Source: Adiantum capillus-veneris
Lineage: Eukaryota > Streptophyta > Polypodiopsida > Polypodiales > Pteridaceae
Reading direction: 5' to 3'
Length of the DNA stretch: 64,000 nt
Assembly (NCBI GenBank): GCA_014529385.2
Contig: CM043950.1
Span: forward strand, 80,614,343-80,678,342
Shown here piece by piece: positions 1-11,220 of the stretch. Below the pieces are notes generated by a model. It worked only from the letters and a program-made list of their open reading frames with translations. It ran no database searches and was not told where the DNA came from. Each line of letters starts with the position of its first letter. Position 1 is the stretch's first letter. The translations under genes were made by a program, and so were the position numbers.

Positions 1-27
1 GTGACAGGGCATTGAATGCCCTGCCAC
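1..27. repeat. Imperfect 27-bp palindrome at the window edge
   Basis: Both halves pair around GCATTGAATGC, with only two arm positions mismatched. It lies at the left edge of the window, downstream (in CACTA orientation) of the last transposase exon, so it could belong to the subterminal region of the CACTA element. The 3' terminal repeat of that element was not found, so this is only a positional guess. Confidence 0.5.
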
Positions 28-379
28 CCATCAACCATATTGTCCTTGATTCACTTTTTTAAAAAAGTGCAAGGGTAGATAATAGACCCAAAATAGTCAC
101 CCACAAGACGCATTGTTTGCAAAATTGACAAGCGTAAAATTGACAATTGTACACATCATAGGCAAAATGAATTGATTGGCAAATGTAATAATGACAATTG
201 TACAACATCATAGGCATAAAGAATTGATTAGCAAAATGAACTACGGTGACAAATGTAATAATATACATGGTTCAAAAAGACGTATAAAATCCGTCTCATG
301 ATACATAAGCTATGAGAAACCCTAAACTAATGCTATCTAGCTTCGGCTAAACTGACGTTGTCTAGTCAGACGTCTCATC

Positions 380-1666
380 GTGTCCAAGCGGCGGATCTAT
401 CGGATTCTGCAAAAAAAGACAATAAGACAGCTTTCAGTAAGTATAAACATATAACAACATTTATAAAACAATACAAAAAATAGAAAAGAGTAAACCCTAA
501 TACTAACCATGCCGCCGCGGGAACTGAGAATGTCCATCAGGGCGTTTAAGCCCTTCCTGCCTGCGTACTCGCGCTCGTACGGTGTGGGATCACGTCCTGT
601 CATCGACCACTGTCAAAACATACAAAGATTTCATTATGTTAGAATTAAAAAACTCCTAAACCCTAAACTATCGAACATAAAGAGCAATGCAAAAACACTT
701 ACAAAATCGGCCTCAAATGATGCCCATCCACCGCTCCCCAAGTGGTGTGAGCTCCCTGCCTCTACTCGCGCTCTGGCTGCATCCTTTTGTTGCTTCCACT
801 TGTCGGGATTCTCGTGCGCTGCTTTCTTCGCATTCTTTCAATCTTCTTTGGCCAGCCAATTTGGCCTGTTCCACCCATGCTTGATTGCTTTTTGCACTTC
901 GGAACGCTTGTGTTTGCAGTATTCGCGCATTCGAATCTTCATCAGGTCTTCATTGAAGCGCTGATCCCGTGTTGGAACGGGAAACTCATCATGAAGTATG
1001 CTGATGACTCTGTCTTTTAAATCACTTGGTACTTCACTCCATTTGTTTAGTATGTAGTGTCTAAATAGCTGAGAGCAAAGACCACGCATGCGCGAGATCA
1101 CCTTCTTGCCGTCATCATCCATGATGATGCCGCCGCTGAAGTCGACGGAGTAAGGCAAGCCCTCTGGCCGGTGACGCGTGAACCTGGGTGTCCCGGCAGG
1201 GGTCTCTAGCGGCGTGTCGATGGGGGTATGCACGTCAGGTGTCTCCACTGGCGTCTGGGCCCCGAAGCAAGGAGTGTCGAGTGGGGTGGCTCCTGGCGGA
1301 GTAGGTAGAGGTGTGTAGCTGCTAGGAACAGTAAGCCACGCAAAACCTGGCATAGATGGAGATGCTGTGGCTGGTGTGGGGGTGGGAAAAGAAGGGGAGG
1401 GTAAAGATCCTCGTCGAACACGAGGCAGTGTGGAGGCATCGGCGGCGGAATCCCCACAAGAACCGCCACCGCCACCACTCGAGCGCCGATGTCTAGACGA
1501 GTGTGAAGATCGTCTCGTCGACACCGAAGCTTCGGAGCGCACCGAATGCTCGAAAGAGAGGGAGATGCGGATGGAGTAGGAACGCGCGATGATGCGCCAG
1601 AGCGATGACGCTCCACGTACCACTGTCTCTGCTGCGGTGACAAAGAAGAAAGAAACTCCTCATCAT
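380..1666 (-). pseudogene. CACTA second protein, TNP1/TNPA-like (Transposase_24-type)
   Basis: The likely start is the ATG at 1,664-1,666 (MDDEEFLSSLSPQQRQWYVE). The useful frame then shifts to one with a low-complexity Ser/Pro/Thr-rich region and a Gly run, suggesting a frameshift near 1,450-1,600. The C-terminal half (about 1,180 down to 838) contains LFRHYILNKWSEVPSDLKD and IKHGWNRPNWLAKED, which resembles the plant Ptta/En/Spm Transposase_24 domain. A TGA follows WLAKED, yet the same frame continues as KNAKKAAHENPDKWKQQK to a probable GTAAGT donor near 704. Further exon-like pieces lie at about 612-506 (starting MTGRDPTPYERE) and about 410-380. In En/Spm the smaller protein binds subterminal repeats. 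The exon model is by eye; the family assignment is reasonably sure. Confidence 0.6.
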
Positions 1667-1942
1667 CCATACCTGCATTAAACACACGAATATTTAAACT
1701 TAATATTGAATGCATAGAGTAGACAATGACGCAAAGACCATTAAATACAATGACGTAATGACGCATATAAATACAATGACGCAATGAATTAAGTGATAGA
1801 AGAGGCAAGTCGAAAACTCAGAATTTTCAATCAAAAGATGTGAGCGCGAGTAGAAAAGAGCGTTATACACCATGGAAGGTACTTAGAGAGCCAAAGCTTT
1901 TACAACACAGAGCAAAATTGTTCAAATACAATATTTGTGGCT

Positions 1943-4900
1943 TTAAGATATCTCTCTCTCATCCTCGCATAACTCAGCATAACTTCCTATATCTATATAG
2001 AGCTCTCCGTTTAAACACATATCCTCTGTTTCATTTTGTAGCTCCTCTGCATGCACCCCATATAGAGTAGTAGCATCTTGATTCCCGTCTGGAACCACCG
2101 CAGCGGCTTCTGATTGAGCATCTTCTCTGATCTCCTCCATTGATGCCGTTGTGATTGGTACATGGTAGCCTTCATACGTCCTTGCACTACGAGGGGCTAC
2201 CTCTATGACGTACCACCAGTTTGATGTAGACTTTGTAGGATGAAATATTACCTGCCAGAGCCACATAACTTACATGAGAGCTTTCAAGCACATAACTTGT
2301 AAAAGGGGGATGTTAACTATTTACATACTTACTTGTTCACAATGCTCGGGTAGTACGAAAGTGTCTCTTAGGTCAGTCCATTTCTTAGTAGAATCCACCT
2401 CAAGAAAACCAGACTCTCCTCTACGCACAGTAGCGTTGCGACCCTCCATGATTATCTTGAACCATTGCACGTCGAACAAGTCGACAAAAAATCCTCTGTA
2501 ATCGATCCTCAAAATCTCTCGTGCCGAAGTAAGTGAGTTCCGCCACCACAGGATCTGCATCAGAGGAACGTCGTCGACTAGACTGTTCAAATTTTGCCAT
2601 GATTCCACAATCTTGAGTAAAACGCTTTTTGTCGATCCGTTCCACCCTAAAATGTCGACCTTTACACCATGCTGCTATGTATGACTTATACTACAACGAA
2701 AAAAGAATATGAGTGGCCGTTCAAACGTTTAGAAATAAAGTCACTAGCATGTCGTACATTGCAAACTTACCTTGGTCGTGCAACCCCGAGAGTACTCCCA
2801 CTCTTCCTCAGTCACTTCGTCACCGCATTGTTGTGCGCTTTTCAATTGGTTGTGCAACCATCTTAAGCTCATGAAGGTTGGTAGGCTCTCCAGACCCGTC
2901 GGATAGTGCATCCGTGGTCGTCTTCCCCGTCTCCACTCGATTCGTGCCCTTTGTCGCTCTTGCTTTGCATCCTCATATTGTGAAATCCACTTTTGCATCA
3001 CTGGATTGTGAAGCATGCACAATCGGTTGATTTTAGCCTCTAGATCTTCCGTCATCTTCTTCTCAACACCGAGATTGCACATGACAATCCCAGATATGCG
3101 CTCATCATCTATGGTTCGCCATAGCGTGTCCCGGGCTTTATCAAATCCGTCTAGCCACTCTCCAATGTACACTATGGACTCTGATACCAACCAACCTTCT
3201 GCCATGCTACCCTCCGGACGTGTCTTTTGATGCACATATCCCTTAAGCGTTTTCATGAAATGTTCTAAGAAGAACATCCATCTGGAATGAACTGTGCCAG
3301 CTATTTCCACCTCATCAACTATGTGAACAAGAAGATGCACCTGAATGGTTAGCATGGTAGTAGGAAAATGTTTCTCAAACATGCACACAAGCTCCGCAGC
3401 ATTTAGTTTGGCGAATGGTAGGGAGTCTACGTTGATCTCCTTTTGTGAGATCCATTGCACCAGCTTTGCAAGTTTGTAGATTGTGTTACGGATGTCGAGA
3501 GACAAACATCCCTCAATGGCAACCGGTAAAATAAACTGTAAAGTATGTGCAGCAATGATATTAAATTCCACATTTTATGCAATGATATTAAAGTCCACTA
3601 TGAACGTACCTGACACATATTATGCCAATCGTGTGACTTCAAACCGGTAAGCTTTCCTTCTTTAGTAAAACACGTTCGGAGCGAGTGCATTACGTCAGTG
3701 GGGGTCTGCAAAGATCGAATGGTCTCTTTTACTTTGCGTTCTTGGGCTCCTGTGAAAATCCATGGTGCTTTAGGGAGTTTTATCGATCCATCAGACGCTG
3801 TTTACTACTCCCAAAGTATCTTTCTTGCCGGTCAGATGGTCCCATAGTAGATTACCCACATTCTTGAATATGTGCATTGGATCGAGCAAGTGATTGATCA
3901 TGAGTCGGGGCCAGTATGGTAACTCGTACCATAGAGATAGTCTCTTCATCCCTGGAGGCAATCCGTCATCGCACATCTCCTTCTGCTCTAACCATGCTTG
4001 TGCAGACATCCTTGGTGGCTCTCTTCCCAAAAAGCTGTCGCGTAACACATGATTCTCTGGAAGATACGCTTGATGACCTTCGTAGATTTTCTTCTTCAGT
4101 GAGGGCGCCCTACGTGCATTCAGTCTAGGTCCACATGTGACACATGCTCTGTATCCCCTTGTTTGAAGCCCTGCATGTATACGCATGATAATAGATCAAC
4201 TATGGGAAAAAACAAGATTTACAGTGTCTGAGTGAGGAGTGTCAATAGATCACCTGAGCATTCTGTTAGCCCAGGATAGTCATGCATGGTCCACATTAGA
4301 ATGCCTCTGATCAAAGCATTCCGTCGTCCTGTGTATCGGCTCATATCCACCACCTCTATGCCAATCCACAATTGTTGTAGGTCTTCCAATAGTGGACGAA
4401 GATACACATCCATATTCTCCACTTTATATCACCCTGGCACAATCAAGCTTAGCCATAGGTGCCCCTTCTTCGCAGTCAACCACGGGGGAATGTTGTAGTT
4501 GACGATGACAACGGGCCATACACTGTAAGATGTTGATCTTTGACCAAATGGATTTACGCCATCCATAGCCAGGCCTAAGCGCACATTTCGAGCTTCCTTG
4601 GAAAAATCCGACCATGTTCCATCTATATGTTTCCAGGCTGCGCAATCTGCAGGAATCCGTAGCACACCATCCGAAGATTTATTCTCCTCATGCCATGATG
4701 CTAGGGCGGCCATGAAATTACATTCGAAGAAATGCTTGATGCGAGAAAGCAGAGGAAAATGTCGCAAAACCTTTTGTGGATTTTTTGTCCCGTGGAGATC
4801 TACTCGATATCTTTCGGAATCACATTTCGGACACTTCTCCATGTCTATGTATTCCCCTCTGAAAAGAATGCAGTCATTAGGACAAGCGTGGATAGAATTG

Positions 4901-5619
4901 TAATCCATCCCCAAGTTTCGCAAAATCTTTCTTGCTTCATCTCGGGAATCTAGCATCACATTGTCAGCTGGTAGTATGTGCTCTTTAAGCAATCTACACA
5001 ACATAAAAATACGATACAGTCATGTAAAAATCTATCAGATCATTATACATTTAGAGTTTTATTAAAGTAAACTAATTGTAATAGATCACCTGAAAAGCGC
5101 TGTGACGCTAGTGTCACTCCATCCAAACTTTGCCTGCATGTTGAGAAGAAGGAGTGCTTTCAATCTAGACATACGTGCTCCATTATACAATGGCATATCG
5201 GCTTCACTTTTCATATCATCATAGATAAGCCTTTCTGAATCCATGATTGTCTCGATCATTTCATCAATCTCTGGCTCAAACATTGCCTCGTTGGGAATGT
5301 GCTCTGCATGATCATCCCCCGAGCTGTCAGAGGCTACATCTTGTGGCCTCACATATGCTGCTTGACCAAAGCGCCTGCGAACACGTCTATTGGGTTGCAA
5401 GATTGCTGCTTGTTGGCCAGCGTTAGAGTCCGACGAGTTATAATTGGCAACAACTCGATCTATAATAGATGGATCGAACTCGCCAAATTCACAAACGTGC
5501 TGCAAAGAAACACGTCTTGTCCGTCGCACAGCATGCTTGCATTGATTACAAGGACATAAGACCCTCGTTGAGAGATAGGTGTTTCGGTTGGACGGTCCCA
5601 CATCCTCGTCACTACTCAT
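1943..5619 (-). pseudogene. CACTA transposase, TNP2-like, multi-exon, lightly damaged
   Basis: Reading down from ATG 5,617-5,619, exon 1 (to 5,090) encodes an acidic N-terminal region with a CPCNQC cysteine motif. Exon 2 has the hallmark HACPNDCILFRGEY, CPKCDSERYR and NPFGQRSTSYSVWPVV of the TNP2 transposase, then a TGA at VPG before ENMDVYLRPLLEDLQQLW in the same frame. Exon 3 has GYRACVTCGP, LPENHVLRDSFLG and LLDPMHIFKN. After a frameshift near 3,800 it continues to LTGLKSHDWHNMCQ. The next exon (3,534 to about 2,773) is a DUF4218-type domain with HLLVHIVDEVEIAGTVHSRWM and TRPEGSMAEGWL. Then comes a DUF4216-type domain (about 2,690-1,943), frameshifted near 2,515. Introns fit GT-AG at 4,994-5,089, 4,171-4,253 and 3,535-3,609, with others near 2,695-2,772 and 2,250-2,325. 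Only one nonsense codon and about two frameshifts were seen, so the decay is recent. Confidence 0.82.
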
Positions 5620-5681
5620 AATGAGGATAAAAATCTTATAACCTGGACAACAAATTTAATATTCTATTGGCATTCTTCGTC

Positions 5682-5683
<2 letters not shown>

Positions 5684-5719
<36 letters not shown>
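5684..5719. repeat. (TC)n microsatellite
   Basis: About 18 TC units lie just upstream of the transposase start on the minus strand, so in transcript sense this is a GA tract in the putative 5' leader or promoter of the CACTA gene. Confidence 0.95.
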
Positions 5720-5721
<2 letters not shown>

Positions 5722-6041
5722 CTCACATTCTCTAGTCATGTCCAATCCCCGCACACCTCGGTCTAGAGGTGCACGGAGATCAGAACCACCGGGTTATAAT
5801 CTCGTCTTTATTGGTCAATACCTATATTTGTGGGTACAAGAAATCTACAGACCCACGTCTACATGATACTGCATGTAGTGGACAAAACCCCACGCTTATC
5901 TTCTCTAGCTGTAGCACTTCACAGCATCTTAACATCTTTTCACAGTAGATCTTTTCACTGTTCGTCTAACTCTAAACTCTAAACCGTAAGTAATTCTTGC
6001 GTGGACTCGATCTAACGTAAATAAGCGTAAATCTAAATAAA

Positions 6042-6181
6042 CGTAAATCTAACTAAAAATAAACCTAAATCTAATTTAACGTAAGTCTACATCTAACCTA
6101 ATCTTTAACGTCTTTTGGGATAGTTTCCTACAACATTAAAACTCTCTTCTTCTTGTGTGTGTGTGTGTGTGTGTGTGTGTA
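6042..6181. repeat. Direct repeat, left copy, flanking the HMA fragment; ends in (TG)n
   Basis: The AT-rich sequence contains AACGTAAGTCTACATCTAACC, then GATAGTTTCCTACAACATTA and CTCTTCTTCTTG before a TG tract (6,154-6,181). The same succession recurs at 6,729-6,880 beyond the HMA fragment, with small differences and an extra internal repeat of the TAAACCTAAATCTAAT motif. Confidence 0.8.
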
Positions 6182-6328
6182 TGGGTAAACCTAAATAAAC
6201 CTAAGTCTAATCTAATATAACATAAATCTAAATCTAACATAAATTATGTTATATTAAAAACAAAGAACTAAACTAACAGGGATTATAAGAACCTTTAAAC
6301 TGATTTAACACATAATTTTTCACATAAC

Positions 6329-6681
6329 TCAGCAAGAGTTGGCATTCTCATCACTAAAGATGTGAGAGTTAACTTCCGGCGGTGACGCTGCCTCATCTCC
6401 ATCCACATCTGACGACAGCAATTGGCCCTTTGGACCGTTCTTGCTCTTGTTACTAACTTTGAAGTTGCTGTTGAATGACTAGAGGTTGTCTAGATGGTCA
6501 TTGTCGGGGATGTAGTGACTCTTGCCGCCTTGAAGATCCACCTTCTTCCCTATCTTCTGAAGACATTTCACCAGTACTTTTCGATCGACGGAGCCCACCA
6601 TGAGTGAAGGCAGCAATACCCTATATTCCATTGAGGGCTTTCTTCACCCGCTTCATGCAGGCATCGCAGTCTATGGAGACC
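6329..6681 (-). pseudogene. Captured heavy-metal-associated (HMA) domain gene fragment
   Basis: Minus-strand reading from 6,680 gives a beta-alpha start typical of plant HIPP/ATX1-like metallochaperones, with metal-binding CxxC in CDACMKRVKKALNGI. After a frameshift in the middle, the downstream frame gives VDRKVLVKCLQKIGKKVD, the second alpha helix and last strand of an HMA domain. The frame then continues for about 60 codons with one in-frame TAG (at DNL) to a TGA at 6,329-6,331, ending SDENANSC. The C-terminus has no CaaX prenylation box. HMA domains bind copper or zinc through the CxxC cysteines. The fragment sits between direct repeats inside the 5' part of the CACTA element, in the same orientation as its genes. 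No N-terminus, promoter or intact frame was seen, so it is a broken copy. Confidence 0.72.
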
Positions 6682-6728
6682 TAAATCTAATCTAATATAA
6701 CGTAAATCTAAATCTAGCGTAAATAAAT

Positions 6729-6880
6729 GTAAATCTAACTAAAAATAAACCTAAATCTAATCTAATTTAACTTAAATAAACCTAAATCTAATTTAACGTA
6801 AGTCTACATCTAACCTAATCTTTAACGTCTTTTAGGATAGTTTCCTACGACGTTATAACTCTCTTCTTCTTGTGTGTGTG
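6729..6880. repeat. Direct repeat, right copy, flanking the HMA fragment
   Basis: Second copy of the sequence at 6,042-6,181, again with the TCTACATCTAACCTAATC and GATAGTTTCCTACGACGTT motifs and ending in a TG tract. The two copies bracket the HMA fragment. A shorter echo, GTTTCCTACGACGTTAAA, occurs near 7,045. Confidence 0.8.
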
Positions 6881-7065
6881 CGCATGTGTGGATGTGTGTG
6901 CCAATAAAAAGAGATAAATGGTATAACCTTTCTATCACCCATGCCAAGTATGATAGATTGGTTATGCCATTTCCCTCTTGAATAATAGGTCTTGAGTTCA
7001 ACTCCTCGTTGGCTAGATCTTTAGGTCTTTTAATTTTAATTAGTTTCCTACGACGTTAAATTAGT

Positions 7066-7309
7066 TTCTCTCTCTTTCTCTCTCAATGTGTGTGCGTTTT
7101 TTTTGTTTATGCATGTTTTCTCTCTCTTTTCCTCTCTCAATGTGTGCGTTTTTTGTTTATGCATGTTCTCTCTCTCTCTCTCTCTCTCTTTTCCTCTCTC
7201 AATGTGTGCGTTTTTTGTTTATGCATGCTCTCTCTCTCTTTTCCTCTCTCAATGTGTGTGTGCATTCTTTGTTTATGTATGTGTGTGTGCGTTTTTGTTT
7301 ATGTTTGTA

Positions 7310-7312
<3 letters not shown>
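7066..7312. repeat. Minisatellite of about 55-bp units
   Basis: Four to five successive units share CTCTCTCAATGTGTGCG, a T-run, GTTTATGCATG and a variable TC tract. Length varies mainly in the TC stretch, consistent with slippage inside a tandem array. All open frames through it are low complexity and are not genes. Confidence 0.9.
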
Positions 7313-7361
<49 letters not shown>

Positions 7362-7368
7362 AACACTA

Positions 7369-7423
<55 letters not shown>

Positions 7424-7485
7424 AAGAGGGGAAGGGAACATGAGAGTGAGGAGAGGGAAGGAGCATACCTGGCTCTCCTTCCTCT

Positions 7486-7516
<31 letters not shown>

Positions 7517-7519
7517 GAG

Positions 7520-7562
<43 letters not shown>
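7313..7562. repeat. Compound (TC)n, (TG)n, (GA)n microsatellite
   Basis: A long TC tract (to about 7,357), a TG tract (about 7,368-7,391), a GA tract, a short unique stretch with CCTGGCTCTCC, then TG (about 7,489-7,515) and GA (about 7,526-7,562). The TC and GA blocks are reverse complements and could fold on each other. Confidence 0.92.
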
Positions 7563-7570
<8 letters not shown>

Positions 7571-7591
7571 TTACCTGCTCCTTGCTTGAGG

Positions 7592-7716
7592 GCGCCGAAA
7601 AACTCAGATCTGAGATTTGAGTTTTTGGGCGCTCTCTGTTATTTTTTTTAGCCCAGCTGGCGTCGCTATGAGCGTTGCAAATTTACTTGTAAATTTGCGA
7701 CGCTCATAGCGACGCC
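7592..7716. repeat. Two adjacent CACTA subterminal hairpins
   Basis: Hairpin 1 (7,592-7,632) pairs GCGCCGAAAAACTCAGATCT with its imperfect complement. Hairpin 2 (7,659-7,716) has 28-base arms with a single mismatch and a 2-base loop, and contains GCGTCGCTATGAGCG. GCGTCGC recurs at 7,735-7,741. GC-rich subterminal repeats of this kind are the usual binding sites for the small CACTA protein. Confidence 0.75.
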
Positions 7717-7767
7717 GGGATTTTGTTTTTTTGAGCGTCGCTAATATGAATAGCCTCTTGTTAAATG

Positions 7768-9573
7768 AAATGGAAACTACAAGTATTATAGATAGTGGAT
7801 CCAAATTAGCACTATAATTCAAGAAAATTCCTAAAGCCAACGTCCTAGTTTTCCCAAAGAAGTGGGAATGCCTTATGTATTGGATGTGTGTGTAGCTGCT
7901 TTACTTATATAATAAAACATAAATGAATTTTTTAGTTCAAAAGATAGCTGGCTTTAGACAAGTGACAATGACCAATACAAAAATAACTCAGTCTTAGAAT
8001 TATTTTTGTACATTGCTATAAGAATGAGGTCTTAATCTAGTGTAGGAGTACAATAGCTAATCTAAACTAAATGCGTCAAGAAGTGGTAAGAGTTGGAATG
8101 TCAAGGACATACATTTTCTTCAAGCCAAAAAAATCCAAGAAATGATAGAGTCCTCACTTACATCCTTTCAAACAAGACAACAAATATGTTAGCTTTGAAT
8201 GCGTTTTACAGGTGTCAATGGACTATATCACTTGTTATCCATCTCCAACTTACATATTTTTAAACTTAAAACTAATGTCCAAAGTGTTCATGTAATTTAG
8301 AGTTTTTTAATTCATTTCAATGTTTGTAAAAAAGTATTTTTCCTTTCACTTATGGAAATAATTATCTATATGGTTTCTATATAGCCCCAATTTTTATTAG
8401 TCCTTAAATATATATTATCATACACATCATTTTCATAAAAAATACACCACCCCTTCTCATCCAAGTGTCTTAATACCCATATTGGCTCAAAAATTTAGCC
8501 CTTCGATAACTTTGCAGAAATCGTCAAGCTCTTTCTTTAATCAGATGAGCAACTCATCCAAATATGTCAAGTGCGGTAAACCTTTTATTGCTTTCATTCA
8601 TAAATCCATTAGGCAAGTTAAAGTGACCTAATCTTCGGCATCAGATACTACCCATAAGAAATACCTTTGCTTGGTTAAGTCATCAAACTTAGAGTAAGTA
8701 AATCAAGCAAAAAATGAACTTTACAACCCCAATTGAGTAAGAGGTATCCCATCATACCTTAGATTGTATCAATAAGTGTCATACCTAAAGTGATGAGATT
8801 TTACTTCATCCAGTCTGCTCATCCATAACAATTATAGTAAAAGCAACCTCTAGTGAGTCCTATAAAACAAAAAGTGGCATCCTTATTCCACAAGAAGCCC
8901 AATAGTTAACTCAATAACGGATGCCATCCAAAGTATGTAATTAATAGTACGGCATATGCCCACAACCCTAGACCATAAACCAAAGATTAAATAACTGGTG
9001 TCCCTTGGGGCAAGGAGCATCAACACTTCTCACAAAATATTGCATCGTTGTCCCTACAAATGTCAAGGGTATATTATACCCACCTCCACCCCCCCCCCCC
9101 CCCCCCCCTTTTTTTATATAAAAATCTGTCAGCACAGTATTAATTCAATATAGAATTCAAATCATTTTTGTAGTATTACGATAGGAGTTTGTTTAATACA
9201 AAAAAACAAAAATGGATTCAAGCTTTACAGGCAAGTGTTGTTCATGGTCAAAACACCATTAATCCAAAACCTCCCATCAATATTTACTGTCACCTATCGG
9301 TATAACATACCCAAAAGTACCAAACAACAACTCATAGAAAACATAGAAGATGCATAATAATGTAAAAAATGCAATAGAAGAACCCAATCTATTCTTGCTG
9401 AGTACCAACCTGTGAAGCCTCCTTATGTTCAACCATCTCCATATCCACACACTAAGCAAATGTTCAAGCCCTCAAAAAAACTCTCTTTCTCATACATACG
9501 CAAAATGCAATAGCCATGGATAAGTGAGGGGCATAGAGCAACCCTCGTCTAGTTTTAGATACCCACGTGATAA

Positions 9574-9668
<95 letters not shown>

Positions 9669-10514
9669 TATGAGCTCTGCTAGCAAAATAAGGACAAAGG
9701 GGTAATGTCGTTGATCTCCACCCAACCTAACCCATTGATCTCCACCCAATCTATGCTTATATAGCCTTCCATAAAGGCCCCCTTGCCCAAGATCCTTTGT
9801 CCTCGCACTTACCCAAAGGCTTCACCTTAATGTACCATGTGAGTTCATTATAATGGGTTTTCAAAATTCTAGAAAGGTATAGTTGTAGGTTTATAAAGAA
9901 AGAGGGGTCATTTCATTCAGGGAAAATATGTGTGTACAAGGGTTTCAAATTTACCTTTTGAATGCACATGATATATATAATTTCAAAATGGTGGATCCCT
10001 TGGGGATTCTTTGCCCACTAAGACAACTAGGAGGTAAAAATCTTCCATATCTTGTACACAAATAGTCCTTCCATGAGATAGTGGATGCCTACCACGTAAA
10101 AAAAATTACAAAAATTAGCATCATGTAGGATTGTCAGAGCATGCTTCCCCTACATCCCAATACCAATTCCCTATCATCTTCCTATGATATTGTCCATTTC
10201 TTCTATGATTGAATGCTATCTTTCCTTCTCATCTTTCACACATCCTTTATTGGGCTACATAGAAGAGAGTCACTTGAATCGATCATGACGATATATGCAA
10301 GTAGTGTAGGAGGTAATGTAGCTCAATTGTAAGCTCTTGATTACTTGGTTGGCCTAATAATTTTCCCCCAATGAGGCCATGGAGATGGCCATGTTGCCTA
10401 GTCTACACCATTGGCCTTCAGCTATATCATATGGATATAAGTGCATAAGAAAAGCAGGAAAATTGTCAACATCAAGCTTATGCCACGAATAAGTTTCAAT
10501 GACAAGGTTGTGCC
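7768..10514. other. AT-rich intergenic sequence without recognisable genes
   Basis: No open frame resembles a known protein. It holds a C run at 9,089-9,108, a (TG)n block followed by a (GA)n block at about 9,573-9,665, and otherwise unique-looking AT-rich sequence. The left side is the presumed CACTA flank; the right side ends at the breakpoint of the 15.8-kb tandem duplication (10,515). Confidence 0.7.
9573..9665. repeat. (TG)n-(GA)n compound microsatellite
   Basis: About 22 TG units run directly into about 24 GA units. The low-complexity open frame across it on the minus strand is not a gene. Confidence 0.95.
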
Positions 10515-10739
10515 AGCACTTTGATAGGATGACAATAGTGACCACGCCTGAGCTAAGATCCTATGGTTGTCAACCATGGCCACAATGTTGAAAAAATAGG
10601 TGGAGGGTAGAGAGTTCCAACCTCCATTCAAGCCATTGCAAAGTGCCACCATGATGATATTGATCTTTGAAGGCGCATTTGAAGCTTAGCGCCATCAACT
10701 GGTTTTGTTTCATGAGGGTGGGCTCTTGGATGGGTGATG

Positions 10740-10740
<1 letters not shown>

Positions 10741-10831
<91 letters not shown>
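10741..10831. repeat. (TC)n microsatellite, unit A
   Basis: About 45 CT units. The unit B equivalent is shorter (26,584-26,655). Confidence 0.97.
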
Positions 10832-10834
<3 letters not shown>

Positions 10835-10844
10835 CCCCCCCCAA

Positions 10845-11220
10845 CAAACTTATTGCTCATTGGCTCCAACAAGTGCTCCTCAAAAGCTTCTATTCTCTCA
10901 AGATCCGTGCACATTAGGGTGAACCTAAGTCTTCAATTGGTTGTACTTTGGATTGGGATGGACTTAGTGAGTGCCAGTCTCTCTCCAACCTACTACAAGT
11001 TCATTAAGCTAGGGCTGAAGTAGATACACCCCCCCCCCCCCCCCCCCCCCAAACTTATTGCTCATTGTCTACAACAAGTGCTCCTCAAAAGCTCCTATTC
11101 TCTCAAGATCTGTGCGCATTAGGGTGTCCTAAGTATTTGATTGGTTGTACTTTGGCTTGGCATGGTGTCAGTCTCTCTCCAACCTTCTACAAGCTCATTA
11201 AGCTAGGGCTGAAGTAGATA
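10845..11220. repeat. Two-unit tandem repeat of about 180 bp split by a C run, unit A
   Basis: Both units run from CAAACTTATTGCTCATTG through AACAAGTGCTCCTCAAAAG and TTGGTTGTACTTTGG to AAGCTAGGGCTGAAGTAGATA. They are separated by 22 C residues (11,029-11,050), and each is preceded by a C-rich stretch. The second unit has a small deletion. Confidence 0.9.

Larger units (their letters stand above)
1..7767 (-). mobile_element. CACTA (En/Spm-type) DNA transposon, left end outside or unresolved
   Basis: Minus-strand coding sequence for a TNP2-like transposase (5,619 down to 1,943) and a second TNP1/TNPA-like gene (about 1,666 down to 380) have the order and content of plant CACTA elements. The presumed 5' end is near 7,767, where the minus strand reads CATTTAACAAGAGG and then ATTAGCGACGC. 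This resembles a decayed CACTACAAGAA-type terminus followed by subterminal GCGACGC repeats, and hairpins occur at 7,592-7,716. Terminal inverted repeats and a 3-bp target duplication could not be confirmed. The 5' part (5.6-7.6 kb) carries microsatellites and a captured HMA fragment. The element is decayed: the transposase gene has a nonsense codon and frameshifts. Confidence 0.75.

Noticed and set aside
6925-7020. Possible second SINE head: GATAGATTGGTTATGCC followed by GAGTTCAACTCC.
   Set aside because: The box B-like motif is fair, but the box A match is weak and no tail or target duplication was seen. Too weak to list as a feature.
7086-7589. Long overlapping open frames in all plus frames and the minus strand.
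   Set aside because: They consist of Ser-Leu, Cys-Val and Glu-Arg repeats read from TC, TG and GA microsatellites. The absence of stops follows from the dinucleotide repeats.
10290-10350. Possible tRNA-like box A (GTAGCTCAATTGTAAGC).
   Set aside because: No box B (GGTTCRANYCC) at the right distance and no acceptor pairing; probably chance.
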